A stretch of DNA of 17,345 nucleotides from Gammaproteobacteria bacterium (lineage in GTDB: Bacteria > Pseudomonadota > Gammaproteobacteria > DSM-26407): positions 1-17,345 of the forward strand of contig JAQVKR010000009.1 in NCBI GenBank assembly GCA_028694565.1, given 5' to 3'. Under the pieces are notes generated by a model that worked only from the letters and a program-made list of their open reading frames with translations, searched no databases and was not told where the DNA came from. Below are positions 10,028-17,345 of the stretch, in pieces. The position numbers and the translations under genes were made by a program. The first letter of the stretch is position 1. Each line of letters starts with the position of its first letter.

Positions 10028-10947
10028 CAGGCGCCGGCCGGCACGATGCGCTGGTCCGCCGGGAGGCCTTCAGCTGGTTGGAGAGGCAGGTGGATAGGCA
10101 CGGAGATGTTCTGCCACGAACCCTCCTTGCGCAGGGTTTTGAATTCGAAGGACACCGCGTCCCTCTCCTCGGACCCCAGGGCATCTTCAAACCAGTGGTT
10201 CTGGATATTCCCATCTCCATAACCACGATTCCCAATGGTCCCTATGACGACGGCTATCTCACGGAATCACTCATTCAATACCGCTACCGGGGGACCGATC
10301 CCGGGCATCGGGATAACCGTGGCCTCCGGGAGGCAATGCGCCTGCGCATCCCGTTGGTCTACTTCTACCAGGTGGTGAAGGGGAAGTACCTGGCGCTCTG
10401 GCCCGTCTTTATCGTCGGTGATAATCCCGAACGCCTGACCTTCACTGTGCAGGTCGACGATGCGAACACCTCGCTCTACTCGCCAAGTGAAGCGTTTACT
10501 CCTGATGGGGTGAGAGAGGATTCAGGCGAGCTGCGCCGAGCCTACATCACGGCAACCGTGCGCCAGCGGGTGCACCAGCGCGCCTTCCGGGAGCGGGTGT
10601 TGGAGGCCTACCATGAGCAGTGTGCCATGTGCCGGCTGAAACACGCCGAGCTGCTAGATGCGGCGCACATCATTCCCGATGGAGAGCCGGGGGGTGATCC
10701 CATCGTCACCAACGGGCTGTCCTTGTGCAAGCTGCACCACGCGGCTTTTGACCGGAGTTTCGTCGGGGTGAGACCGGATTATGTGGTGGAAGTCCGACGA
10801 GACATCCTGGAAGAGAGCGACGGACCCATGCTGTTGCACGGTCTGAAGGAAATGCATGGCAGGCAACTGATCGTGCCGAGAAATGCTGCCAAGCGTCCCA
10901 GTCCGGTGCTGCTTGAGCGGCGCTATGAGCGGTTCATGGCCCAATGA
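10024..10947 (+). CDS. HNH endonuclease with a conserved N-terminal domain
   Basis: Probable DNA endonuclease of 307 aa from the GTG at 10024, chosen because ggagga (10012-10017) sits at ideal spacing and the GTGA overlap couples it to the upstream frame; an ATG 45 nt earlier would add residues unlike the family. The C-terminal HNH domain shows CAMC (C199, C202), AAHIIPD (H214), TNGLSLCKLHH (N229, C234, H237, H238) and AFD, a complete beta-beta-alpha metal site of the kind grouped as HNH_2. The N-terminal half (about 1-145) is a separate conserved domain with GFEFEGHRVPLLGPQGIFKP, RYRGTDPGHRDN (87-98), PLVYF and LWPVFIVGD. Its layout recalls readers of modified DNA fused to HNH nucleases, such as the sulfur-binding domain of ScoMcrA, but this is a hypothesis. 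The exonuclease-RecQ-UvrD gene follows 58 nt later on the same strand. Confidence 0.88.
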   Translation: MTGAGRHDALVRREAFSWLERQVDRHGDVLPRTLLAQGFEFEGHRVPLLGPQGIFKPVVLDIPISITTIPNGPYDDGYLTESLIQYRYRGTDPGHRDNRGLREAMRLRIPLVYFYQVVKGKYLALWPVFIVGDNPERLTFTVQVDDANTSLYSPSEAFTPDGVREDSGELRRAYITATVRQRVHQRAFRERVLEAYHEQCAMCRLKHAELLDAAHIIPDGEPGGDPIVTNGLSLCKLHHAAFDRSFVGVRPDYVVEVRRDILEESDGPMLLHGLKEMHGRQLIVPRNAAKRPSPVLLERRYERFMAQ

Positions 10948-10964
10948 CGGGTGATGGGGAGCCC

Positions 10965-11000
10965 ATGACCAATGACACCGCCACGAATTCTTGTGACTGA
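10965..11000 (+). other. 11-codon mini-ORF between the HNH and helicase genes
   Basis: An ATG at 10965 with a purine-rich site (tggggag) just upstream opens an 11-residue frame (MTNDTATNSCD) that stops at TGA 10998-11000, five nt before the ATG of the large helicase gene. That gene has no clear ribosome binding site of its own, so reinitiation from the mini-ORF is conceivable. Chance is also possible at this size. Confidence 0.25.
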
Positions 11001-11005
11001 CGTGC

Positions 11006-14000
11006 ATGGATAATGGAGGTTTCTCGCCGCGCTGCCTCTCCATCGACCTGGAGGTTGGTCGGCGCGATAGCCGTATTCATCAGTTCGCGGCTGTGCGTGG
11101 CGATAATGGACAAGCCCTCGTCCACAGTAAAGGCGATCTTCACGCTTCGCTGAACAAGATCGACGCATTTGCCGCCGGTGTCTCGTTTCTTCTAGGGCAC
11201 AATCTGATCGCTTTCGATCGCCCCCATCTGGTGGCGGTAAAACCCGACCTTGAAATTCTAAAGCTTCCGGCGGTGGACACCCTGCGGTTGAATCCGCTCG
11301 CCTTCCCGCGCAATCCTTACCACCACTTGGTGAAGCACTACCAGGATGGCCAGCTCAAACGTGGGCGCCTGAACGATCCAGAACTGGATGCCCGGCTGAC
11401 CCTGGATGTGTTCAGCGACCAGCGCGCCGCCTTCCTGCAACTGCATGAAAGTGACCCGCAGCTGCTGCTTGCATGGCACTGGCTGGCCACGGTGGACGAT
11501 GCGGTCTCTGGCCTGAACAGTTTCTTTGCCACCATACGCCGAACCGGTCGACCCAAGGACAATGAGGCGCATGCGGCCATCGCGCAATTCCTGCGCGAGC
11601 GTGGTTGCCAAACCCACACTCGGGAGTTGCTGGCGGAGGCCGGGAAGTACAACTGGGCACTGGCCTATGCCATGGCATGGTTGTCGGTAAGCGGCGGGAA
11701 TTCGGTGATGCCTCCTTGGGTTCGTCACCAGTTTCCCCAAGCCGGCGAACTGGTACAGCGGCTGCGCGACAGACCCTGCGAAGACTCAACCTGCGGTTGG
11801 TGTCGTGAGCGTCATGATGCTGTCAAGGAGCTCAAGCGTTGGTTCGGTTTTGATGCCTTTCGGCCGGAACCTGTGGATGCAGACGGCCGACCCCTGCAGC
11901 AGGCCATCGTCGAGGCGGCCATGCGTGGTGAGCACATTCTCGGTATTCTGCCCACGGGAACCGGCAAGTCGCTCTGTTACCAGATTCCGTCACTCTCCCG
12001 CTACGACAAGACTGGCGCGCTGACCATTGTCATTTCGCCGCTCGTGGCGCTCATGGCCGATCAGGTGGCAGGGCTGGAGGCGCGCGGTATCAATTGCGGC
12101 GCTGCGCTCAACGGTTTGCTGTCGATGCCCGAACGCGCGGATGTTCTGGACCGGGTGCGCCTGGGTGATATCGGTATCCTCATTGTCTCCCCTGAGCAGC
12201 TGCGTAACCAGGCATTCCGCAAGGTTGTGGCGCAGCGTGAAATCGGTGCTTGGGTGCTGGACGAGGCGCACTGTCTATCCAAGTGGGGCCACGACTTCCG
12301 CCCGGACTATCGGTATGTGGGCCGGTTCATCAAGGAGCGGGCAGGCGAGCGCCCTGTGCCGCCGGTTCTCTGCCTGACGGCGACAGCCAAGCCCGATGTG
12401 GTGGCGGATATTCTTAGCCACTTCCATGACAGAGTCGGTATCGATCTCAAACTTTTCGATGGTGGTGCCAATCGCACCAATCTGGAATTCGAGGTGGTGC
12501 CTACCACGCCTGCTGAGAAGTTCGCCCATCTCTATCAGGTGTTGGAAAAATACTTGCCGCCGGAGTTGCCTGGGGGTGCCATCGTCTACTGCGCTACGCG
12601 CAAGCAGACGGAAGAGGTCGCAGCTTTTATACGTGACAAGGGGCAAACGGCCGATCATTTCCATGCCAAGTTGCAGCCCGAGGCGAAAAAAAGTGTCCAG
12701 GAGCGTTTCATCCGCGGTGACCTGCGTGTAATCGCCGCCACTAATGCTTTCGGCATGGGCATCGACAAGCCCGATGTGCGTCTGGTGATTCATGCCGATA
12801 TTCCCGGTTCACTGGAGAACTACCTGCAGGAGGCTGGCCGCGCCGGGCGTGACCGCCAGCAGGCCCGTTGCGTCCTGCTCTATTCCACCGAAGATGTCGA
12901 GCAGCAGTTCGGCATGTCAGCACGCTCGCGCCTGACGCGCCAAGAGATACAGGCGATTCTCAGAGCTTTGCGGCGGCTGGACAACAAAAAACGCGTGGGC
13001 GGCGAAATCGTTGCCACCAGCGGTGAGATTTTGTCCGAAGAGGAGGAGGGAAAATTCGAGCGCGATTCAGCCACAGATGACACCCGTGTCCGTACTGCGC
13101 TTTCCTGGCTGGAAGAGGCCAGCCTGTTGTCGCGTGAGCAGAATCAGGTTCAAGTCTTTCCCTCATCACTGCGTGTAACCTCCGTCGACGAGACAGAGCG
13201 CCGGTTGGCCAAGTTGGCTGTGTCGGGCGAATATCGCCGCCAGTTGCTGGCTATTGTCGATAACCTGATCAGCGCCGATCCGGACGACGGCATTTCGACC
13301 GATGAACTCATGGGCGTAAGCGGGTTGAACGCCGAAGGGGTCCGCCGTGCGCTGCATGACTTGGAGCGGATTGGCATTGCCAGCAACGATATGGCGCTGA
13401 CTGCCTATGTCCATGTGGGCGTCGAACGCTCCTCGAAAAAGCGCTTTGAAGAAGCGGTCGCGCTGGAGTCGTCCCTGATCAGCGATCTACGCGAGTCAGC
13501 GTCCGAACTGAGCAAAGGCGGGGCCTCGGTCCTGCATGTGCGCCACGCCACGCAGCGGCTGAAGGACGCCGGTCATATCCACGCTTTGCCTGGGAAGGTC
13601 CGGCGCCTGATAAAGGGGTTGTCCAACGATGGCCGGAGCGAGGATAGCGGCCAAGGAAGTATTGGCATCCGGAAGCTTGATGCCGAAACGGTTCAGATCA
13701 CCCTGCAACGGGAATGGACCGCTCTGGAAAGGACAGCCCGACTGCGTCAAGCAGCGGCCGGTCGTCTGCTCGAACATCTGGTGGAGTCGGTGCCCGATGG
13801 TGTGCGGGGCGTTGACCTTCTGGCCGAGACGACCCTCGGGAAGTTGCACCAGGCGTTGGAAAGTGACCTGATTCTCAAGCGCGAAATCAAGGATTTGCCG
13901 AAACTGACGGACCGTGCTCTGTTGTGGCTTCACGAACAGGAGGTTATCCGTCTCAACAAGGGACTAGCCGTCTTCCGACCGGCCATGACGATCCGCCTTG

Positions 14001-16102
14001 GGCAGGAGCGGCGCGGGTTTATCAAAGCCGATTTTGAGCCGCTCAAGATTCACTATGACGAGCAGGTCTTTCAGATACACGTTATCGCGGAGTATGCGCA
14101 GCGCGCGCTGCAGGCCATGGCCGATGCCATCCGCCTGGCGATGGATTATTTCCGATTGCCACAACAGGACTTCATCCAGACGTGGTTGCCGCAAAGGGAG
14201 AAGGAGTTGTTGCGGCAGACTACGCCGGAGTCGTGGCACACCATCGTGGAGTCGCTCAACAATCCGGCCCAGCAACGGATTGTGGCGGATGATCGGGAGC
14301 AGACCAATGTGCTGATCCTGGCGGGCCCGGGCTCCGGGAAGACCCGAGTTCTGGTGCATCGCATCGCCTTTCTGGTACGCGCCAGGCGGGAAAATCCCAG
14401 TGGCATCATTGCGCTGGCCTACAATCGCCATGCGGCCGTTGATATCCGGCGCCGCCTGGCTGAGCTTATCGGCGATGACGCAAGAGGTGTGACAGTTATG
14501 ACCTGCCATGCCCTGGCGATGCGCCTGGTCGGTGCGAGCTTTGCCAGCCGCGGTGCTGCGGATGATGGCTCATTCCGGGAGGTACTGTTGCAGGCCATCG
14601 CGCTGTTGAAGGGGGAGGGGCTGCCGCCGGAAGAGGCCGACGCCCAGCGTGAACGACTGTTGGGCGGATTCCGCTGGATCCTGGTGGACGAGTATCAGGA
14701 TATCGGCCCTGAGCAGTATGAACTGATCTCCGCGCTGGCGGGTCGGACGCTCCAGGATGAAGACGGACGACTAAGCCTCCTGGCGGTGGGCGATGATGAC
14801 CAGAACATATATGCCTTCAATGGCGCCTCGGTGGAGTTCATCCGGCGCTTCGAGACCGATTATGCGGCTTCGGCAGCCTATCTGACGGAGAACTATCGTT
14901 CGACGGCTCACATCATCAACGCCGCCAATGATTTGATCGCGCCCGCCAGGGCGCGCATGAAGGCGGCGCAGCCGATTACCATCAACAAGGCCCGCGGCAA
15001 GCTTCCTGCTGGTGGAGCATGGGAGGCGCGTGATCCGGTGTCTGGTGGCCGAGTGCAGATCCTGCCGGCAGGGCGGGACATGTTCCAGCAGGCAACGACA
15101 GTTATTGGGGAGTTGCAACGCCTCGCTTCGCTGGATGCAGGCTGGGACTGGGCGGAGGTTGCCGTTATCGGACGCAACTGGTGTTACCTGGAACCCCTCT
15201 ACAGTTACTGCGAGGCGAAAGGAATCCCGGTTCAGATGGGCAACGAGGATCAGGTCGGGCTCTGGCGTCTGCGCGAAACTCAGCGGTTCGTTTCCTGGCT
15301 ACGCCAGGCAGCGCTCGTGGATGGTCCCGGGCTGACCGGCTGGCTGGATGAGCAAGATGGCGGGCCATGGTGGGACCTGCTGCGTCAGGCGACCGAAAAG
15401 TATCTGGACGAAACCGGCCGTGCGGAACTGCCCGCCGCCAATCTCGTCGAGTGGCTTGCCGAGTGGTGCCGTGATGCGCGGGGCAAACAAACCGGACTGC
15501 TGCTGCTCAGCGCCCATCGCGCCAAAGGTTTGGAGTTCCGGCATGTGGTCGTCCTGGACGGCGGTTGGGATCAGCGAGGACGGGATGAAGACGAAGATGC
15601 CCCGCGACGCCTGCACTACGTTGCCATGACACGGGCCAAGGACACCTTGACCTTAGCGCGTTTCGAGCAGGGCAACAGGCTCATAGAAAAACTGGAACAC
15701 ACGACCGCCACTATCTCGCGTCAGCCAGTGGAATTGCCGGCTGAAGCTATACATTTTTCACGTCGTTACTGCCGGCCAGGCCAGGACGAAATCGACTTAG
15801 GATTTGCTGGACGTCATGCCCTGAACCAACGTGTGCATGCGGCCATTGCCCGACTCCACCCGGGTGACCCTTTACAGTTGGTGCTGGAGGGCGGGATATG
15901 GCAGGTACGGGACGTTGGCGGGATGGTCGTTGGAAGAATGGCGAAGCGCTTTGAGATCCCGCCGGGGTTTCACTGCACGGGTGCGAAGGTGGCGGCAGTT
16001 ATTGTACGTAGGAAGTCGGAGACATCCGCACAATATCTTGAGTGGGTCAAATGTGATAGTTGGGAGGTTGTAATACCGGACTTGGTGTTCGAAAAGCTGT
16101 GA
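11006..16102 (+). CDS. Exonuclease-RecQ-UvrD fusion helicase
   Basis: 1698-aa cytoplasmic DNA-processing protein with several engines in one chain. (1) Residues about 8-140: DnaQ-like 3'-5' exonuclease fold with SIDLE (D14, E16), LLGHNLIAFD (D71), VDTLRL (D91) and LNDPELDA (D128). (2) C258, C263, C266 and H270: probable zinc knuckle. (3) About 279-640: RecQ helicase with its FR...Q motif, PTGTGKS (K321), DEAHCLSKWGHDFRPDY (D419/E420), ATNAFGMGIDKPDV (579 on) and QEAGRAGRD (608-616), then a winged-helix-like region. (4) About 1085-1560: UvrD-type SF1 helicase with NNPAQQ, GPGSGKT (1107-1113), DEYQD (1228-1232), GDDDQNIYAFNG, ENYRST, SAHRAKGLEF (1502-1511) and YVAMTRAK. (5) A short beta-rich C-terminus. 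All ATPase motifs look intact. The start at ATG 11006 lacks a good ribosome binding site; a stop lies four codons upstream in frame. Base composition is lower in GC than the atp/glm genes. Related long RecQ-family proteins exist, but I know of no assigned role; defence or repair are both possible. Confidence 0.93.
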   Translation: MDNGGFSPRCLSIDLEVGRRDSRIHQFAAVRGDNGQALVHSKGDLHASLNKIDAFAAGVSFLLGHNLIAFDRPHLVAVKPDLEILKLPAVDTLRLNPLAFPRNPYHHLVKHYQDGQLKRGRLNDPELDARLTLDVFSDQRAAFLQLHESDPQLLLAWHWLATVDDAVSGLNSFFATIRRTGRPKDNEAHAAIAQFLRERGCQTHTRELLAEAGKYNWALAYAMAWLSVSGGNSVMPPWVRHQFPQAGELVQRLRDRPCEDSTCGWCRERHDAVKELKRWFGFDAFRPEPVDADGRPLQQAIVEAAMRGEHILGILPTGTGKSLCYQIPSLSRYDKTGALTIVISPLVALMADQVAGLEARGINCGAALNGLLSMPERADVLDRVRLGDIGILIVSPEQLRNQAFRKVVAQREIGAWVLDEAHCLSKWGHDFRPDYRYVGRFIKERAGERPVPPVLCLTATAKPDVVADILSHFHDRVGIDLKLFDGGANRTNLEFEVVPTTPAEKFAHLYQVLEKYLPPELPGGAIVYCATRKQTEEVAAFIRDKGQTADHFHAKLQPEAKKSVQERFIRGDLRVIAATNAFGMGIDKPDVRLVIHADIPGSLENYLQEAGRAGRDRQQARCVLLYSTEDVEQQFGMSARSRLTRQEIQAILRALRRLDNKKRVGGEIVATSGEILSEEEEGKFERDSATDDTRVRTALSWLEEASLLSREQNQVQVFPSSLRVTSVDETERRLAKLAVSGEYRRQLLAIVDNLISADPDDGISTDELMGVSGLNAEGVRRALHDLERIGIASNDMALTAYVHVGVERSSKKRFEEAVALESSLISDLRESASELSKGGASVLHVRHATQRLKDAGHIHALPGKVRRLIKGLSNDGRSEDSGQGSIGIRKLDAETVQITLQREWTALERTARLRQAAAGRLLEHLVESVPDGVRGVDLLAETTLGKLHQALESDLILKREIKDLPKLTDRALLWLHEQEVIRLNKGLAVFRPAMTIRLGQERRGFIKADFEPLKIHYDEQVFQIHVIAEYAQRALQAMADAIRLAMDYFRLPQQDFIQTWLPQREKELLRQTTPESWHTIVESLNNPAQQRIVADDREQTNVLILAGPGSGKTRVLVHRIAFLVRARRENPSGIIALAYNRHAAVDIRRRLAELIGDDARGVTVMTCHALAMRLVGASFASRGAADDGSFREVLLQAIALLKGEGLPPEEADAQRERLLGGFRWILVDEYQDIGPEQYELISALAGRTLQDEDGRLSLLAVGDDDQNIYAFNGASVEFIRRFETDYAASAAYLTENYRSTAHIINAANDLIAPARARMKAAQPITINKARGKLPAGGAWEARDPVSGGRVQILPAGRDMFQQATTVIGELQRLASLDAGWDWAEVAVIGRNWCYLEPLYSYCEAKGIPVQMGNEDQVGLWRLRETQRFVSWLRQAALVDGPGLTGWLDEQDGGPWWDLLRQATEKYLDETGRAELPAANLVEWLAEWCRDARGKQTGLLLLSAHRAKGLEFRHVVVLDGGWDQRGRDEDEDAPRRLHYVAMTRAKDTLTLARFEQGNRLIEKLEHTTATISRQPVELPAEAIHFSRRYCRPGQDEIDLGFAGRHALNQRVHAAIARLHPGDPLQLVLEGGIWQVRDVGGMVVGRMAKRFEIPPGFHCTGAKVAAVIVRRKSETSAQYLEWVKCDSWEVVIPDLVFEKL

Positions 16103-16336
16103 TAATAACTGGCCTCTCAAACAATTAATGGAGGTGAAACAATATTCAAAATGGCTTCACCATGTTTTCCTGATGGTCAGGGTGTTTATCAACTTCATTA
16201 TGTTGGATTCTGTTATCCGCCCGAAGAGCCCGGAAAATCAGAGGGTCGGGAAGTCTGCCGAAGTCCGTGCAAGCGTTGCGGTGGATGCAACGGGACGGCC
16301 AGATGGTTCGCCTCTGTTGCCCAAACAAGCTGTGCC
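16103..16336. other. Intergenic junction between helicase gene and convergent radical SAM gene
   Basis: A 234-nt gap, noticeably AT-richer in its first 100 nt, between two convergent genes. A 6-bp stem CGTTGC/GCAACG (16274-16279, 16287-16292) lies about 45 nt past the radical SAM stop, and a 5-bp CCTGA/TCAGG dyad lies near 16175; neither has a T-tract. A plus-strand frame through the gap is not credible as a gene. This is the probable right edge of the accessory island. Confidence 0.4.
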
Positions 16337-17251
16337 TCAATACATCCCCAACAACCCGACAACAGGCCCGATCCGCCCGTTCCTCGCCAGCACGATCTCC
16401 GCGCAGGTGGCGTAGCCACAGTTCTCGCACACCTCCGGATTGCCGATGGCGCGGCAGCAGGGGTACTCGCCGGTGGTGTCGATGACCGTCCAGAGGTTGG
16501 TGGGGTGGAAGTAGTTGCCGCTCGCCAGGGCCCGGAGGCCGGCCTTGGAGTTCATCACCGGCAGGCCCGCGCGCTTGTGGGCGATGAGGGTCTCGATGGT
16601 TTCGCGGCGCTGCGCCCGGGAGAGGAGCAGCTGATCCTTCCCGTAGTAGGGGGTGTGGAAGTAGAACATCACCCGCCGGCCCGGGAACTCCCGCTGCATG
16701 AATTCGAGGAACTCGCCGGTGTGGCCCCGGTTGAGGGTGTTGACGGTGTAGACGATGCCGCCGCGGCCCTTGAAGCGGCGCAGGTGGTCGAGTACGTGGT
16801 CGACGGGGATGCCGCGGATGGTCCGGAAGGTCTCGCCGAGGCCGTCGATGCTGACCCAGGTGAAGTCGGGGCTCCCGTCGAGCGGTAGGGTGCCGTTGGT
16901 GTAGACGTGGACGCGGTAGTAGCCGATGCGCCGGGCGAGGCGGACGATGTCGGGCAGGCGGCGGTCGCCGTCGCGCCACAGGTAGGGCTCGCCGCCCTCC
17001 AGGTAGAGGGTGCGGACGCCCCGGTCGTACTGCCGCCGCAGGTGTCCGTGCACCTCGTCGAAGGTCATCGAGGCGTTGTGGACGTTAGCCACCCGGCAGT
17101 GGCGGCAGGCGAGGTTGCAGATGTCCGTGATCACCAGCCCCAGGATGAAGGGCCGGTCGCGCCGGGCGACGAGGAACGCCCAGGCGGTGCTGCTATAGTC
17201 GAGGAGGCGGGACAGCTTTCCGCGCCCGAAACCGGCTGCCGGGTTTGCCAT
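16337..17251 (-). CDS. Radical SAM/SPASM-like protein of unknown substrate
   Basis: 304 aa. Radical SAM enzymes use a 4Fe-4S cluster and S-adenosylmethionine to start radical chemistry. The cluster motif CNLACRHC (CxxxCxxC, about residues 46-53) follows a hydrophobic strand (ILGLVITDI). TLYLEGGEPYLWRDG is the GGEP element that contacts SAM, and VYTNGTLPLDG and VSIDG are later barrel strands. The C-terminus has CCRAIGNPEVCENCGYATC, a cysteine cluster like the auxiliary-cluster (SPASM/twitch) region. The start at 17251 is supported by gggaga at the proper distance (plus 17259-17264). High GC and GC-rich codons match the atp/glm genes rather than the island, so it is probably resident chromosome. 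The substrate cannot be told; no partner gene is in view. Confidence 0.88.
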   Translation of the reverse strand: MANPAAGFGRGKLSRLLDYSSTAWAFLVARRDRPFILGLVITDICNLACRHCRVANVHNASMTFDEVHGHLRRQYDRGVRTLYLEGGEPYLWRDGDRRLPDIVRLARRIGYYRVHVYTNGTLPLDGSPDFTWVSIDGLGETFRTIRGIPVDHVLDHLRRFKGRGGIVYTVNTLNRGHTGEFLEFMQREFPGRRVMFYFHTPYYGKDQLLLSRAQRRETIETLIAHKRAGLPVMNSKAGLRALASGNYFHPTNLWTVIDTTGEYPCCRAIGNPEVCENCGYATCAEIVLARNGRIGPVVGLLGMY

Positions 17252-17299
17252 GGGCCAATCTCCCGATGCGAGCAGCGGACGTTACCGACAAGTATTCCA

Positions 17300-17328
17300 C
17301 AGGGGCGGGAATGTTCAATCCGCCCCTG
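17300..17328 (-). promoter_or_regulatory. Inverted repeat over a possible promoter of the radical SAM gene
   Basis: CAGGGGCGG (17300-17308) is inverted exactly as CCGCCCCTG (17320-17328) around an 11-nt spacer, 49 nt upstream of the radical SAM start. On the minus strand TTGAAC within this spacer and AATACT 16 nt further resemble weak -35 and -10 boxes, so the dyad would overlay the promoter like an operator. It could alternatively be a terminator stem of an upstream gene, though no T-run is seen. Confidence 0.35.
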
Positions 17329-17345
17329 CCGGCCTCCGCCGCCGG

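Noticed and set aside
11258..11740. 160-codon minus-strand frame inside the helicase gene
   Set aside because: Antisense to the exonuclease domain, whose plus-strand motifs are clear; no ribosome binding site or motif.
16128..16415. 95-codon plus-strand frame after the helicase gene
   Set aside because: Its ATG lies within the only purine-rich stretch, its second half is antisense to the radical SAM gene, and no motif is seen.

Overview
The window is high-GC proteobacterial DNA, most likely from a gammaproteobacterium. The F1 ATP synthase subunits read very close to the E. coli versions: the beta subunit is nearly collinear (458 aa here against 460). The order atpA-atpG-atpD-atpC followed by glmU and glmS is the classic gammaproteobacterial neighbourhood. 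A free-living, high-GC lineage such as the purple sulfur or Ectothiorhodospira-like groups would fit, but the genus cannot be fixed from this sequence.

Layout. Positions 1-3959 hold the 3' half of the atp operon: atpA (5'-truncated by the window edge), atpG, atpD and atpC, closed by a strong hairpin at 3996-4027. Then come a SlyD-like FKBP peptidyl-prolyl isomerase (4229-4714), glmU (4986-6371) and glmS (6660-8489). GlmS and GlmU are the first and last enzymes of UDP-GlcNAc synthesis; GlmM is not in the window. Each of the three gaps in this stretch carries a different dispersed-repeat type: an inverted pair built on a gccaaga-like unit (atpC-slyD), two direct copies of a REP-like unit with a GTGCGGATTCATCCGCAC core (slyD-glmU), and an inverted pair of 9-nt-periodic ATCCTGTNA repeats (glmU-glmS).

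Immediately downstream of glmS, where Tn7-family elements classically insert, the base and codon use becomes visibly less GC-biased and an accessory island begins (about 8490-16340). It holds a remnant resembling the N-terminus of an Mrr restriction endonuclease (8542-8739), an intact RhuM-family gene (8736-9746), a 35-codon remnant resembling the N-terminus of a type I restriction HsdR subunit (9920-10027), an HNH endonuclease with a distinctive N-terminal domain (10024-10947), and a 1698-aa protein (11006-16102). The large protein joins an N-terminal DnaQ-like 3'-5' exonuclease, a cysteine cluster, a complete RecQ helicase and a complete UvrD-type helicase. Both remnants end in a 4-nt overlap with the start codon of the intact gene that follows.

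The HNH gene and the exonuclease-RecQ-UvrD gene lie 58 bp apart on the same strand. They are the best candidate here for an uncharacterised two-gene nucleic-acid defence module: a cutter plus a double-helicase/exonuclease processor. This function is inferred from domains and context, not shown by the sequence. The window closes with a convergent radical SAM/SPASM-like gene (17251-16337, minus strand), which is again high-GC and probably belongs to the resident chromosome.
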